Part shown: positions 44,598 through 54,362 of the stretch, piece after piece
Numbering within the stretch: the first letter of the stretch is position 1
Layout of the letters: every line of letters starts with the position of its first letter
From: Candidatus Nitrosomarinus catalina
GTDB taxonomy: Archaea > Thermoproteota > Nitrososphaeria > Nitrososphaerales > Nitrosopumilaceae
Direction of reading: 5' to 3'
NCBI RefSeq assembly: GCF_002156965.1
Contig: NZ_CP021324.1
Location: forward strand, 818,681 to 882,680
DNA: 64,000 nucleotides
The notes under the pieces: model-generated
Told to the model about the DNA's origin: nothing
The model's database searches: none
What the model saw: only the letters and a program-made list of their open reading frames with translations
Translations under genes and position numbers: made by a program

Positions 44598-45533
44598 TTA
44601 TTTAAAAAACGTAGTCACCAAATACAAAACATATCCCGTTGCCAAAATAATACCCATAGTTCTGTTAATGATTTTAGTTTTCAATCCAATCAATAATGAA
44701 AGACTAAAGATAATCATTATCGCATAATCCACATAAACATCTGAAGTTATCAAAACACCACCAAGTGCAGCACCTACACCCATGATCATCAAGACATTGT
44801 AAATATTGCTTCCAATAATATTTCCAATTCCAATGTCACTGTGTCCTTTACGAATTGCAATAATAGAAGTAATTAATTCAGGAAGAGAGGTTCCAATTGC
44901 AATTACAGTTAATCCAATAATTTTTTCAGATAAACCAAATTCAGATGCAATGATTACAGCATTGTCAACTGTGAGTATTGCACCGATATACAATACAACA
45001 ATTCCAATTGCAATTAATCCAAAAGATTTTAGATAAATATTATTTTTAGTATTTTCAGAATCATCTGAAGGTTTTGTTCTTTGTTTTAATGCATCCCTAA
45101 ACGTGAAAAATGCAAAGACACCAAGTCCAACAAGAAGTAAACCACCATCATATATAGAAAGTTCACCATCAATAGAAAGCAAAACAAGTAATAAAGAAAC
45201 ACCCAACATTATCGGAATTTCTTTTCGTAATACAGATTTTTGAATTGCAACGGGAATCAAAATTGCAGATACCCCAATCACCATACCAACATTTGCAATA
45301 TTACTTCCAACAATATTTCCCAAAATTATTGCACCATGATCACCAGCTGCTGCAATACTTGCTGCAAGTTCTGGAGTAGATGTCCCATATGCAACAATAG
45401 TCATACCAATTACAAGATTGCTGATACGAAATTTTTTAGCAATTCCAACTCCACCGCTAACTAGCCAATTCCCACCAAAACACAACATCACCAATCCAAT
45501 AACAAGTAATGTAGCACTTAGTATGACTTCCAC
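44598..45533 (-). CDS. Calcium/sodium:cation antiporter (CaCA family)
   Basis: A 311-residue membrane protein with about ten helices in two inverted halves. Each alpha repeat is visible: GMTIVAYGTSTPELAASI with GNIVGSNIANVGMV, and GLTVIAIGTSLPELITSI with GNIIGSNIYNVLMI. It exchanges Ca2+ for Na+ or H+. GTG start. The 227-base gap upstream to the next gene shows promoter-like A/T boxes but no gene. Confidence 0.92.
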   Translation of the reverse strand: MEVILSATLLVIGLVMLCFGGNWLVSGGVGIAKKFRISNLVIGMTIVAYGTSTPELAASIAAAGDHGAIILGNIVGSNIANVGMVIGVSAILIPVAIQKSVLRKEIPIMLGVSLLLVLLSIDGELSIYDGGLLLVGLGVFAFFTFRDALKQRTKPSDDSENTKNNIYLKSFGLIAIGIVVLYIGAILTVDNAVIIASEFGLSEKIIGLTVIAIGTSLPELITSIIAIRKGHSDIGIGNIIGSNIYNVLMIMGVGAALGGVLITSDVYVDYAIMIIFSLSLLIGLKTKIINRTMGIILATGYVLYLVTTFFK

Positions 45534-45740
45534 AACAAAATTTTACAGTATGGTTGTTTAAAGGAGATGATTCACTATATTTTCACAAATGTAACAATTC
45601 AAGCTAAGTTCAAAAAATAACATATTTTTGGAAACATATACTCAATTTCAGGAATTAAAATCCCAAAAATAGTCAAAACAAGTGTAAAAAAACTACCTAG
45701 ATAGATAAAAAATAGACAAGTCAAAGACTAATAAGGTAAT

Positions 45741-45759
45741 GTACCGTACCATACAGTAT
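45741..45759. promoter_or_regulatory. Double 9-bp inverted repeat at gene start (putative operator)
   Basis: Two inverted repeats, GTAC-C-GTAC and ATAC-A-GTAT, are separated by one base, so their centres are exactly 10 bases (one helical turn) apart. The second ends one base before the ATG at 45761, over the likely transcription start of a winged-helix gene, suggesting autoregulation. Confidence 0.45.
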
Positions 45760-45760
45760 A

Positions 45761-46105
45761 ATGAAAGCAAGACTAACTTATGTGCCACTAGAAGTGGCAG
45801 ATCAATTTGAAGACTTCATCATAGAAAGAGAAGAGCAAATTCTGGATGCAGTAAAAGCAAGAACCAAAGATTTCAGCACGTTATCTTTGTTAAAGTTGTT
45901 ATATCAACTCAAAGGAAATCCAATGACATTTTCACATCTATATTCAAAATCAAAAATTAGAATGAAAAAATCATTTTTGAATTACTTACACCTTTGTGTG
46001 AACTACAACTTTATAGAAAAAGAAGCAGTTGGACCAAATGTAATCTATACAATTACAGATAAAGGAAGAATAATGTTAAATCTGTTCATGCAAAAAAGTA
46101 ATTAG
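45761..46105 (+). CDS. Winged-helix DNA-binding protein
   Basis: A 114-residue protein. Helices in LSLLKLLYQLKGNPMTFSHL and SKIRMKKSFLNYLHLCVNYN give a helix-turn-helix, followed by a wing (VGPNVIYTITDKGRIMLNLF). This is a common archaeal transcription-factor fold. The double inverted repeat at its start may be its own operator. It is 21 bases ahead of a PAC2 gene that it may control. Confidence 0.75.
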   Translation: MKARLTYVPLEVADQFEDFIIEREEQILDAVKARTKDFSTLSLLKLLYQLKGNPMTFSHLYSKSKIRMKKSFLNYLHLCVNYNFIEKEAVGPNVIYTITDKGRIMLNLFMQKSN

Positions 46106-46126
46106 ATAGAGCATAGCGTTGAAATT

Positions 46127-46852
46127 GTGCAAAAAGAATTTCCAGAAGCTGAAATATTTGAAATTAAAAAAACAGAGTTAAAAAACCCGATAATTTTTGC
46201 AGGATTTGTAGGTGCAGGTCTTGTAGGACCATTGGCAATCAATCACATAATTACAGAATTGAAAATGACAGAAATTGCAGTGATGAGATCAAAATATCTT
46301 CCACCATCAACAGTTTTCATGAGAGGCAGATTACGTCATCCATTTAGATTCTATGCAAATGAAAGTGGAACAATTTGTGCAATAATTTGTGAAATCACAT
46401 TAAGGATGGATGGGTTGTATTCATTAGTATCATCAATTTTAGATTGGGCTGAAAAAAATGGATCAAAAGAAATAGTGATTTTAGATGGGGTTGCAAGTAC
46501 AGAACACGACGACAAAGCATATTGTGCAGCAGAAGAAGATTTAATCAGAACCATGGCAGACAAAGACATTAGTTTAATTCCACAGGGATTCATTACAGGA
46601 ATTCCAGGAGGCATTCTAAATGAGTGTCTAGTTAGAGAAATTCAAGGACTAACATTATTGGCAAAAGCAAACAAAATAGAGCCAGATTCAGGCGCAGCTG
46701 CAACTCTAATTGAGGCATTAAACAGATTTTATGAGATGGAAATAGATACATCAGATTTACAAGAGGAGAAAGAAAGAATCCATTCAGAATTTAGCGAATT
46801 ATCTCAAAAATATGTGGAACACAGAGAAGAGATATCTGGAATGTACATGTGA
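46127..46852 (+). CDS. PAC2 / proteasome assembly chaperone family protein (paralog 2)
   Basis: A 241-residue paralog of the protein at 7645, with AGFVGAGLVGPLAINHII and GFITGIPGGILNECL as the conserved loops and a C-terminal coiled helix (LQEEKERIHSEFSELSQKYV). GTG start. Possible role in proteasome assembly or protein quality control. PurM follows, 49 bases on. Confidence 0.88.
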   Translation: MQKEFPEAEIFEIKKTELKNPIIFAGFVGAGLVGPLAINHIITELKMTEIAVMRSKYLPPSTVFMRGRLRHPFRFYANESGTICAIICEITLRMDGLYSLVSSILDWAEKNGSKEIVILDGVASTEHDDKAYCAAEEDLIRTMADKDISLIPQGFITGIPGGILNECLVREIQGLTLLAKANKIEPDSGAAATLIEALNRFYEMEIDTSDLQEEKERIHSEFSELSQKYVEHREEISGMYM

Positions 46853-46901
46853 TCGAAATAACAGGCAAATTCTTTTATTCACAACAAATGCGGAACAAAT
46901 T

Positions 46902-47924
46902 ATGACTTTAACATACAAAAAAGCAGGAGTAGATATTTCAAAAATTAAACAAAGTCAAAAGGCAATTGGTAAACTAATCACATCAACTCATAAACTTCAG
47001 AAAAAAGCAAAGATAGCTCATGGTTTTGGACACTATGCAGGAATTGTAGAAATTCCTGGAGGAAAATTATTAGCGACACATACAGATGGAGTAGGAACTA
47101 AAGTAGTAATTGCAAATATGATGAAAAAATACAACACAATAGGAATTGATTGTGTTGCAATGAATGTAAATGACATTATTTGTATTGGTGCAACACCAAT
47201 ATCATTTGTAGATTATATTGCTGCAAACAAAAATGATGTACCAATATTTAAAAAAATTGTAGAAGGATTAGTTACAGGTGCAAAAAAATCTTCAATGCCA
47301 ATTGTTGGCGGAGAAACTGCAATTATGCCAGATGTAATTGAAGGAAAAGGATTTGCATTTGATTTAGCAGGAATGGTTGTGGGTCTATTGGATAAAAAAG
47401 ATATGATTTTAGGAAATAAAATTAAAGCAGGTGATGCAATTATTGGAGTAAATAGTTCAGGAATTCATTCAAACGGATATTCACTTGCAAGAAAAGCTTT
47501 GCTAACAAAATATTCAGTTAAAGATAAAGTAAAAGGAGTTGGAACTATAGGAGACGCATTACTAAAACCTACAGAAATTTATACAAACCCAGTTCTTGAA
47601 ATTAATCAAAAATGTAAGATAAATGGACTAGCTCACATCACAGGAGGATCATTTACCAAACTATTACGCCTCAAAAACACAGGTTATGAGATAGATTCAC
47701 TTCCAAAAATACCTCCAATAATGGGATTAATAGAGGAACAAGGAGTAAAACCAGAAGAAATGTACAAAACTTTCAACATGGGAGTAGGATTCTGCATAAT
47801 GGCACCAAAAGATCAGGTAAGTAAAATTGAATCAATATTCAAAAAACATAAAATCAAAAGCCAGCAAATAGGTCAAGTAATTTCTAAAAAAGGGGTTTCA
47901 GTAAACTCAATAAAAATTGCTTAA
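46902..47924 (+). CDS. purM: Phosphoribosylformylglycinamidine cyclo-ligase (AIR synthetase)
   Basis: A 340-residue ATP-dependent enzyme of purine synthesis that closes the imidazole ring. Landmarks: MTLTYKKAGVDI, HTDGVGTKVVIANMM, DCVAMNVNDIICIGATPISF, IVGGETAIMPDVI, GVNSSGIHSNGYSL and GLAHITGGSFTKLLRL. ATG at 46902 chosen; the frame is open further upstream but the extra segment has no family character. Confidence 0.96.
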   Translation: MTLTYKKAGVDISKIKQSQKAIGKLITSTHKLQKKAKIAHGFGHYAGIVEIPGGKLLATHTDGVGTKVVIANMMKKYNTIGIDCVAMNVNDIICIGATPISFVDYIAANKNDVPIFKKIVEGLVTGAKKSSMPIVGGETAIMPDVIEGKGFAFDLAGMVVGLLDKKDMILGNKIKAGDAIIGVNSSGIHSNGYSLARKALLTKYSVKDKVKGVGTIGDALLKPTEIYTNPVLEINQKCKINGLAHITGGSFTKLLRLKNTGYEIDSLPKIPPIMGLIEEQGVKPEEMYKTFNMGVGFCIMAPKDQVSKIESIFKKHKIKSQQIGQVISKKGVSVNSIKIA

Positions 47925-47998
47925 TTTAACAACAACAAAATAATTTTTAGCTTGGTATCATCTTATATTACAGATTTCTGTGATTTTACTAGATAGTA

Positions 47999-49246
47999 AT
48001 GAGTGAAGCCCATTTCATAGAGACAATAATTGGAGTAGGAATACTACTATTTGCAGCTAAATTAATGGCAGAGCTTTTCCTCAGATTAAAGCTCCCAATT
48101 GTGTTAGGAGAATTATTAGCAGGAATGATTGTTGGCCCATTTGCCTTAGGAGCATTTTTTGTAATTGATGGAAAGCAATTACTTCAGATAAATGATGAAA
48201 TAAGAATACTAGGAGAAATGGGTGCAATTGTAATTCTGTTTATGGCAGGATTGGAAATGACACCAAAAGAATTCCTCAAAGGAGGAAAAGCATCATTTAC
48301 AGTAGGAACGTTGGGGGTGGTTGTTCCATTTTTTGCAGGATTAGCAGTTTTCCAAATGTTTGGATTTGATGCATTACAATCAATGTTAATTGCAACAGCG
48401 CTTACAGCGACAAGTATTGCAATTTCAATTCAAGTATTAAGTGAATTTGGAAAAATCAAAACGCCCGAAGCTAGATTAATCATAGGTGCCGCAGTAGTAG
48501 ATGACATTTTAGCAATTGCAGTATTATCAGTGGTATCATCAATTGCAGGATCAGATGGAGGGGTAGACAATATAGACATCACAGAAGTCACAATTACAAT
48601 TTTGAAAGTATTAGGATTCTTTGTAATAATGTTAGTAGTTGCAGTTGTAGTAATACCAAAAATAATCACACCAAGATTATGGAAAGCAAAAGGCAGTGTG
48701 GAAGGAATTGCAACAGCGTCTTTCTTTGGTGCAGCAGCACTTGCAGGATCCATCGGACTATCACCCATAGTAGGAGCGTTTGCTGTAGGAATGGCATTAT
48801 CAACCACAAAAGTATTTGAGAAAATTGAAAACTATATTGGAAAAATAGGATTGATTTTTGCACCATTGTTCTTTGCAATCATTGGAGCACAAGTAGACTT
48901 GAGAGCAGTTAATTTGGAGATTTTAATGATAAGTGCTGTAGTTATCATAATTGCAGTTGTAACAAAATTGGGCGGTTGTGGATTACCGGCAATGTTCTTT
49001 TTGAAAAGTAAGGCACAAGGAATGAGAGTAGGTATTGGTATGATTTCAAGAGGAGAAGTAGGATTAATTGTTGCAGGGGTAGGAGTTACAGCAGGAATTC
49101 TTACATCAGAAGTATACTCAACAATAGTAATCATGGTAGCAGTAACTACAATTATCACACCAATTTGGTTGAAAATGGAGTATAGAAAAGAACAAAAAAA
49201 CGACAATAACGAATCAAATAAAACAGTAGAACAAAAATCAGAATAA
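47999..49246 (+). CDS. Monovalent cation:proton antiporter-2 family protein
   Basis: A 415-residue membrane protein with about 12 helices, Kef/NapA-like. Key features: LPIVLGELLAGMIVGP, IVILFMAGLEMTPKEF, an ATALTATSIAISIQVL region and the ion-site AAVVDDILAIAVLSV with two Asp. It exchanges Na+ or K+ for protons. The charged C-terminus (about 25 residues) is cytoplasmic; no TrkA-type regulatory domain. ATG start. Confidence 0.92.
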   Translation: MSEAHFIETIIGVGILLFAAKLMAELFLRLKLPIVLGELLAGMIVGPFALGAFFVIDGKQLLQINDEIRILGEMGAIVILFMAGLEMTPKEFLKGGKASFTVGTLGVVVPFFAGLAVFQMFGFDALQSMLIATALTATSIAISIQVLSEFGKIKTPEARLIIGAAVVDDILAIAVLSVVSSIAGSDGGVDNIDITEVTITILKVLGFFVIMLVVAVVVIPKIITPRLWKAKGSVEGIATASFFGAAALAGSIGLSPIVGAFAVGMALSTTKVFEKIENYIGKIGLIFAPLFFAIIGAQVDLRAVNLEILMISAVVIIIAVVTKLGGCGLPAMFFLKSKAQGMRVGIGMISRGEVGLIVAGVGVTAGILTSEVYSTIVIMVAVTTIITPIWLKMEYRKEQKNDNNESNKTVEQKSE

Positions 49247-49275
49247 ATTTTAACAGTGAAAAACATAGAGAAGAC

Positions 49276-50862
49276 ATGAACAAGTTAGATCCAGCAATAT
49301 CCAAAGCATGTACTGAAATTACAAAAAATTTACTGACAATAAATGAACCAAGTAAAAAACAAGTTAAAGAAGAAATTATTAAAATTTGTACAAAATACGC
49401 ATTAGAAAGAATTCCAAAAAATTATGAAATATTATCAGTGGTGAGCAACTCTGATTTTGATAAATTAAAAAAAGTGTTGATTAGAAAACCAGCAAAAACA
49501 GCATCAGGAGTATCAGTAGTAGCATTAATGCCAAAACCATATGCATGTCCTCATGGAAGATGCACATATTGTCCAGGAGGAATTGAGTTTAATTCTCCAA
49601 ACAGCTATACAGGAAAAGAACCATCATCATTAAATGCAATTCAAAATGAATTTGATCCTAAATTACAAATTACATCAAAAATTGAAAAATTAATTGCATT
49701 TGGACACGATCCATCAAAAATGGAAATTGTGATTGTAGGAGGAACATTCCTATTCATGCCAAAAGATTATCAAAAAGATTTCATAAAATCATGTTATGAT
49801 GCACAAAATGGAACAGATTCAAAAAACTTGGAAGAATCTAAATCAAACAACGAGCATGCAGAAATAAGAAACGTAGGATTTACAATTGAAACTAAACCAG
49901 ATTATTGTAAAAAAGAACATGTAGATTTAATGTTAAGTTACGGAGTTACAAGAGTAGAGATTGGAGTTCAATCATTACAAGAAAGAGTTTACAAAATTAT
50001 CAATAGAGGACACGATTATAATGATGTAACAGAATCTTTTCAAATTTCAAAAGATGCAGGTTACAAAATTGTTGCACATATGATGCCAGGATTACCCACA
50101 ATGACTCCAGAAGGAGATATTGCAGATTTTAAAAAATTATTTTCAGATCCTCAATTACGTCCAGATATGTTGAAAATTTATCCATCGTTAGTTATTGAAA
50201 ATACACCACTCTATGAAGAATACAAAGAAGGAAAATACACTCCATATTCTGACGAGGATATGATCAAAGTATTAACAGAAGCAAAAAAGAATGTTCCAAA
50301 ATGGGTGAGAATCATGAGAGTGCAAAGAGAAATTTCACCAAAAGAAATCATAGCAGGTCCAAAATCAGGTAACCTCAGACAAATTGTACATCAAAATCTT
50401 GCCAAACAAGGATTATCATGTAAATGTATCAGATGTAGAGAAGCAGGATTAGCAGATAAAAAAACAGCAAATCAAGACATAGAATTGAAAAGAATAGATT
50501 ATGACTCTTCAGATGGAAAAGAAATTTTTCTATCATATGAAGACAAAAATGAAGCAATCTATGGATTTTTGAGACTAAGAAAACCAAGTTTTGAAGCTCA
50601 TAGAGATGAAATTGATGAAAATACATGCATAGTTAGAGAAATTCACGTGTATGGAAAATCATTGAAATTAGGAGAAAAAGAAACTGATGAAATTCAACAT
50701 TCAGGATTAGGAAAAAATTTGATGAAAGAAGCTGAAAAAATATCTAAAGAAGAATTTGATGCAAAAAAAATACTAGTGATTAGTGCTGTAGGTACTAGAG
50801 AATATTATCAAAAATTAGGGTATTCGTTATATGGGCCATACATGTCCAAAATATTGAATTAA
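49276..50862 (+). CDS. elp3: Elp3: tRNA U34 carboxymethyltransferase (radical SAM + GNAT)
   Basis: A 528-residue archaeal Elp3. Iron-sulfur Cys in CPHGRCTYCPGG (CX4CX2C), radical SAM core (MEIVIVGGTFLFMP, GFTIETKPDYCKKEH, VEIGVQSLQERVY, HMMPGLPTMTPEGD), a Cys-rich CKCIRCREAG zinc site, and a C-terminal GNAT acetyltransferase domain (EIQHSGLGKNLMKEAEKIS). It makes cm5U at the wobble base of tRNAs. Ten bases before lysK. Confidence 0.96.
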   Translation: MNKLDPAISKACTEITKNLLTINEPSKKQVKEEIIKICTKYALERIPKNYEILSVVSNSDFDKLKKVLIRKPAKTASGVSVVALMPKPYACPHGRCTYCPGGIEFNSPNSYTGKEPSSLNAIQNEFDPKLQITSKIEKLIAFGHDPSKMEIVIVGGTFLFMPKDYQKDFIKSCYDAQNGTDSKNLEESKSNNEHAEIRNVGFTIETKPDYCKKEHVDLMLSYGVTRVEIGVQSLQERVYKIINRGHDYNDVTESFQISKDAGYKIVAHMMPGLPTMTPEGDIADFKKLFSDPQLRPDMLKIYPSLVIENTPLYEEYKEGKYTPYSDEDMIKVLTEAKKNVPKWVRIMRVQREISPKEIIAGPKSGNLRQIVHQNLAKQGLSCKCIRCREAGLADKKTANQDIELKRIDYDSSDGKEIFLSYEDKNEAIYGFLRLRKPSFEAHRDEIDENTCIVREIHVYGKSLKLGEKETDEIQHSGLGKNLMKEAEKISKEEFDAKKILVISAVGTREYYQKLGYSLYGPYMSKILN

Positions 50863-50871
50863 GGAAAAGAT

Positions 50872-52464
50872 ATGTCTGAAGAAAAAATTATTGGTAAAGG
50901 AACATGGATAGACAAATTAGCATCAGAATTACTTGAACGTGAAAAAGAACTTGGGAGAAATTTAGATCTGATAAATGTAGAAAGCGGATTAGGCGCATCA
51001 GGAATTCCACATATCGGAAGTTTAGGAGATGCAGTTAGAGCATATGGAGTAAAGCTCGCATTAGAAAATTTAGGATACAAGTCAGAATTAATTGCATATT
51101 CAGATGACCTAGACGGGTTAAGAAAAATTCCAGAAGGGATGCAAGAATTTGGTTTAGATGAGCATTTAGGAAAACCAGTTTCACTAATTCCAGATCCTTA
51201 TGGATGTCACGATTCTTACGGAATGCACATGAGCAGTATTCTATTAGATGGATTAGATAAAGTTGGGATAGAGTATGAATTTAGAAGAGCTAAAGAGACA
51301 TACAATCAAGGATTATTAAAAAATCAAATACATACGATATTAGAAAACAGTACAAAGATTGGAGATAAAATTTCAGAATTAGTTGGACAAGAAAAATATC
51401 AAAAATATTTACCATATTTCCCAGTGTGTAAGGAATGTAATCGACTTTACACAGCAGAAGCTACAGAATACATATCAGATAAAAAAATTGTCAAATACAA
51501 TTGTCATGATACAGAAATAGGTTCAAAAATGATCAAAGGTTGCGGTCATCAAGGGGAAGCAGACATTACAAAAGATTTAGGAAAATTAGCTTGGAAAGTA
51601 GAATTTGCTGCAAGATGGTCAGCATTTGACATTAGATTTGAAGCATATGGAAAAGACATCATGGATTCAGTCAAAGTAAATGATTGGGTGGCAGATGATA
51701 TTTTACAATTCCCACACCCACATCATGTAAAATATGAGATGTTTTTAGATAAAGGAGGAAAGAAAATTTCAAAATCACTAGGAAATGTGATTACTGCACA
51801 AAAATGGTTAGAATTTGGAAATTCAAAATCAATTTTACTTCTACTGTACAAAAGAATTACGGGGGCTAGAGAATTAGGATTTGACGACATTCCAGGTTTG
51901 ATGAATGAATACAATGAGCTTGAAGATACGTATTTTGGCAGAATCAAAGTAGACAATCAAGCAAAACTAACCAAATTGAAAGGACTGTATGAATATGTAA
52001 ATTTGCTTAATCCTCCAAAACAATCTAGTATTCATGTAAATTACAGATTATTAATTGAATTAACAAAAATTTTCAAAGAAAACAGAAATGAGAGAGTTAT
52101 GAAAAAACTCATTGATTATGGAGTAATAAAAGAAGAAGGCAATCAGGAAATACAAAAATTGATAGAAATAGCAGGGAATTATTCTGATGAGTTTGATGAA
52201 CAAGAAAAAATAGAAGTAGAACTTGACAATACTGCTAAAAAAGCAATATCATTACTCATTACAGAGTTAGAAAAAGAAGAAGATCCAGAAGATATTCAAA
52301 ATACAATATATCAAATTGCTAAAGGAAATGACGTACAACCAAAAGACTTCTTTAGAATACTATATCAAATAATTTTGGGAACATCAAGAGGTCCAAAGAT
52401 AGGACCATTTATCACAGATATTGGAAGAAAGCAAGTTGCCAAAACACTATCAGAGTATGTTTAA
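50872..52464 (+). CDS. lysS: Lysyl-tRNA synthetase, class I
   Basis: A 530-residue class I LysRS, the archaeal form. Catalytic motifs: GASGIPHIGSLGD (HIGH-type) and KKISKSLGN (KMSKS-type); a zinc-ribbon-like segment FPVCKECNRLYTAEA lies between. ATG start. Being directly behind elp3, which modifies the wobble base of tRNA-Lys among others, it may be coregulated with it. Confidence 0.97.
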   Translation: MSEEKIIGKGTWIDKLASELLEREKELGRNLDLINVESGLGASGIPHIGSLGDAVRAYGVKLALENLGYKSELIAYSDDLDGLRKIPEGMQEFGLDEHLGKPVSLIPDPYGCHDSYGMHMSSILLDGLDKVGIEYEFRRAKETYNQGLLKNQIHTILENSTKIGDKISELVGQEKYQKYLPYFPVCKECNRLYTAEATEYISDKKIVKYNCHDTEIGSKMIKGCGHQGEADITKDLGKLAWKVEFAARWSAFDIRFEAYGKDIMDSVKVNDWVADDILQFPHPHHVKYEMFLDKGGKKISKSLGNVITAQKWLEFGNSKSILLLLYKRITGARELGFDDIPGLMNEYNELEDTYFGRIKVDNQAKLTKLKGLYEYVNLLNPPKQSSIHVNYRLLIELTKIFKENRNERVMKKLIDYGVIKEEGNQEIQKLIEIAGNYSDEFDEQEKIEVELDNTAKKAISLLITELEKEEDPEDIQNTIYQIAKGNDVQPKDFFRILYQIILGTSRGPKIGPFITDIGRKQVAKTLSEYV

Positions 52465-52466
52465 CA

Positions 52467-52667
52467 ATGGTTCACGGAGAACACAATAAAAGTAGAAACA
52501 GTGGAGGATTTGCACTAATTATTTTAGGAGCACTAATGTTGATTGTAGGTCCTCAGGAAGCAATAGTTCCAAAAAGTTTGAGCGTAATTGTATGGATTGG
52601 CGGCATAGCTATTGGCAGTATAGGCTTTTATCTAAAATTCGTGAGAAATAGAGTCAAACGGCAATAA
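52467..52667 (+). CDS. Small two-span membrane protein
   Basis: A 66-residue protein with a polar N-terminus, two hydrophobic helices (GGFALIILGALMLIVGPQ and SVIVWIGGIAIGSIGFYL) and a basic end. Starts two bases after the lysS stop. Similar in layout to the archaeal TIGR00304/DUF131 type, but that match is uncertain. Confidence 0.65.
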   Translation: MVHGEHNKSRNSGGFALIILGALMLIVGPQEAIVPKSLSVIVWIGGIAIGSIGFYLKFVRNRVKRQ

Positions 52668-52704
52668 AGAAATATTCATCTTTTGGAACATATGTGATAA
52701 GAAA

Positions 52705-53466
52705 ATGGGATTTTTTAGCAAAAAAAAAGAAATTAAAAATGATGATGAAGATGAATCAATTTTAAAAGAAGAGTTAGAAACTGAAGTTGAAAAGCTTCAA
52801 ACAGAATTCAGAACAAAACAAGAAGAAATAGTAAAAGTTTCAGAAAAGATTCAGACTGTAAAAGAAGAATACGATACTACAGTAAGTAATCTAATGTCAG
52901 TAAAAAAAGAATTCAATCAAAAAAAAATGGAATTAGACATTGTTCAAAGAGAATACAGAGAAATTAGAGAGAAAATAAAAAATGCTCAACAAATTAAAGA
53001 TACAAAATCAATTAATGAGTTCAATAAAACTGAAAAAGAATATAAAAAAATTAAAGATGAATTAGAACAAATGATGAAGGAACAAAAACAAATTAAGGAG
53101 GAAATTGCAAAAGGACAATCAACGATACATGGATTAAGAAAGCAACAAGTTGAAGTAGGTAAAGAATTAGATGAAGCAAATTCAAGATTATACAATGCAA
53201 AAGAGGAATTAGATAAAAAAGATAAATTTCAAGATACTAGTGTCTTAACATCAAAGGAGAAAAAAGAAATTAAAAATAATTCACCTACTGAAAAAGCTAA
53301 TGCAGGAGTAATTGAGGCAGCAAGTATAGTTGTTGGATCATTAAAATCAAAACTAAACACGGCACATAAGGAATTAGAACAAATTCAAGGGGTTTTAGAA
53401 GAAGAAAGAGAGGCACATAAAAAAACAAGACAAGAATTAATGAAGATTAAATCTGAAAAAAATTAA
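52705..53466 (+). CDS. Coiled-coil protein
   Basis: A 253-residue, highly charged protein. Residues 15-165 and 205-253 are almost continuous heptad-type helix, with a 40-residue less ordered linker containing NAGVIEAASIVVGSLKSKL. No enzymatic motif. It may be a scaffold or cytoskeletal-like protein. ATG start. Confidence 0.75.
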   Translation: MGFFSKKKEIKNDDEDESILKEELETEVEKLQTEFRTKQEEIVKVSEKIQTVKEEYDTTVSNLMSVKKEFNQKKMELDIVQREYREIREKIKNAQQIKDTKSINEFNKTEKEYKKIKDELEQMMKEQKQIKEEIAKGQSTIHGLRKQQVEVGKELDEANSRLYNAKEELDKKDKFQDTSVLTSKEKKEIKNNSPTEKANAGVIEAASIVVGSLKSKLNTAHKELEQIQGVLEEEREAHKKTRQELMKIKSEKN

Positions 53467-53471
53467 AGTAA

Positions 53472-53918
53472 TCATAAATCATTAAAATATTTCTTCCATC
53501 TTAATTTTATTTCAGTCTCAGATCTGCCCAAATCATAGAGAGGAGAAGTTACTTCAGAAATAGATGAAACAGTAACTAATACAACAGAGTTAATTGGACT
53601 TTGAATTCCATTGTTTCTATAATAATCGACAATTTCATCAAACAAAGGAGTATCTTTAATAATTTTTCCAGTTCCAATAAACAAATATCCCTTGCGAGAT
53701 AAGGGATCAATTACATTAATTTCCACAGAAGGATTATTTCTTAAATTACTCATAGTGTCTGGTGAGCGAATATTTGCAAATACAAGAAGTTCAGAAGTCC
53801 AAGAAATTATAGTTCCCTTTGGAGAAATGTTAGGTTTTCCATCAGATGAAACAGTTGCAACATAACCTAATTTTTGAGAATTTAAAAAACTCTTAATTTC
53901 TGAAGAGATAACAGACAT
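53472..53918 (-). CDS. Pyridoxamine 5'-phosphate oxidase-family FMN/F420-binding protein
   Basis: A 148-residue split-barrel flavoprotein of the PNPOx-like superfamily: SFLNSQKLGYVATVSSDGKP, NISPKGTIISWTSELLVFAN, and KGYLFIGTGKII. Given F420 synthesis in the same window, it could be an F420-dependent reductase, but no cofactor-specific residues can be assigned. ATG at 53918 chosen because family similarity starts there. Confidence 0.8.
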   Translation of the reverse strand: MSVISSEIKSFLNSQKLGYVATVSSDGKPNISPKGTIISWTSELLVFANIRSPDTMSNLRNNPSVEINVIDPLSRKGYLFIGTGKIIKDTPLFDEIVDYYRNNGIQSPINSVVLVTVSSISEVTSPLYDLGRSETEIKLRWKKYFNDL

Positions 53919-54015
53919 ACTACTTGTAATGTATTGAACGTAATTAATTTTAAGAATTATCAAACATAGTCGAAATTAGTTAATTTTCAAATAACATCGT
54001 TGAGAGAAGCATTTG

Positions 54016-54150
54016 CTAATATTTTTTTGGTTTCTTTTTCCTTGTATTTTCTTGTTGTTTCTTTTTATAATTTCTAATACGCTGTTTTTGTTCAGCGTCC
54101 TTTTGACCTTTACGTTTTCGTTTATCGATTTTCTTTTTTGAACCAGCCAT
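54016..54150 (-). CDS. 44-residue highly basic microprotein
   Basis: ATG-started frame, MAGSKKKIDKRKRKGQKDAE, continuing with more than half Lys/Arg/Gln to the end (PKKY). A likely nucleic-acid-binding or ribosome-associated peptide. First of three tiny minus-strand frames in a 490-base span. Unknown family. Confidence 0.5.
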   Translation of the reverse strand: MAGSKKKIDKRKRKGQKDAEQKQRIRNYKKKQQENTRKKKPKKY

Positions 54151-54169
54151 AATAGAAATTATCAAATTT

Positions 54170-54340
54170 TTATAATTTATTAGCTATCTTTAGCTGGAAA
54201 ATCGTAATCAACCCAATAATTATCAAAATACTGCCAATAGGCAACAAATAGTCTAATGATGGAAATGCAAAATATCCAATTAACACAAAAATTCCAATTA
54301 AAAGAAACCCAGATATTCCATTTACAGCAAGTTTGCTCAT
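54170..54340 (-). CDS. 56-residue two-span membrane microprotein
   Basis: ATG-started frame with two hydrophobic helices (GFLLIGIFVLIGYFAF and YLLPIGSILIIIGLITIF) separated by a short PSLD turn, and a basic C-terminus. Unknown family, but the clean two-helix pattern supports it. Confidence 0.55.
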   Translation of the reverse strand: MSKLAVNGISGFLLIGIFVLIGYFAFPSLDYLLPIGSILIIIGLITIFQLKIANKL

Positions 54341-54362
54341 AAATTCATCACTTTTTACGATT

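Noticed and set aside
48430-48807. Minus-strand 125-codon frame
   Set aside because: Antisense to the cation:proton antiporter with no recognisable domain.
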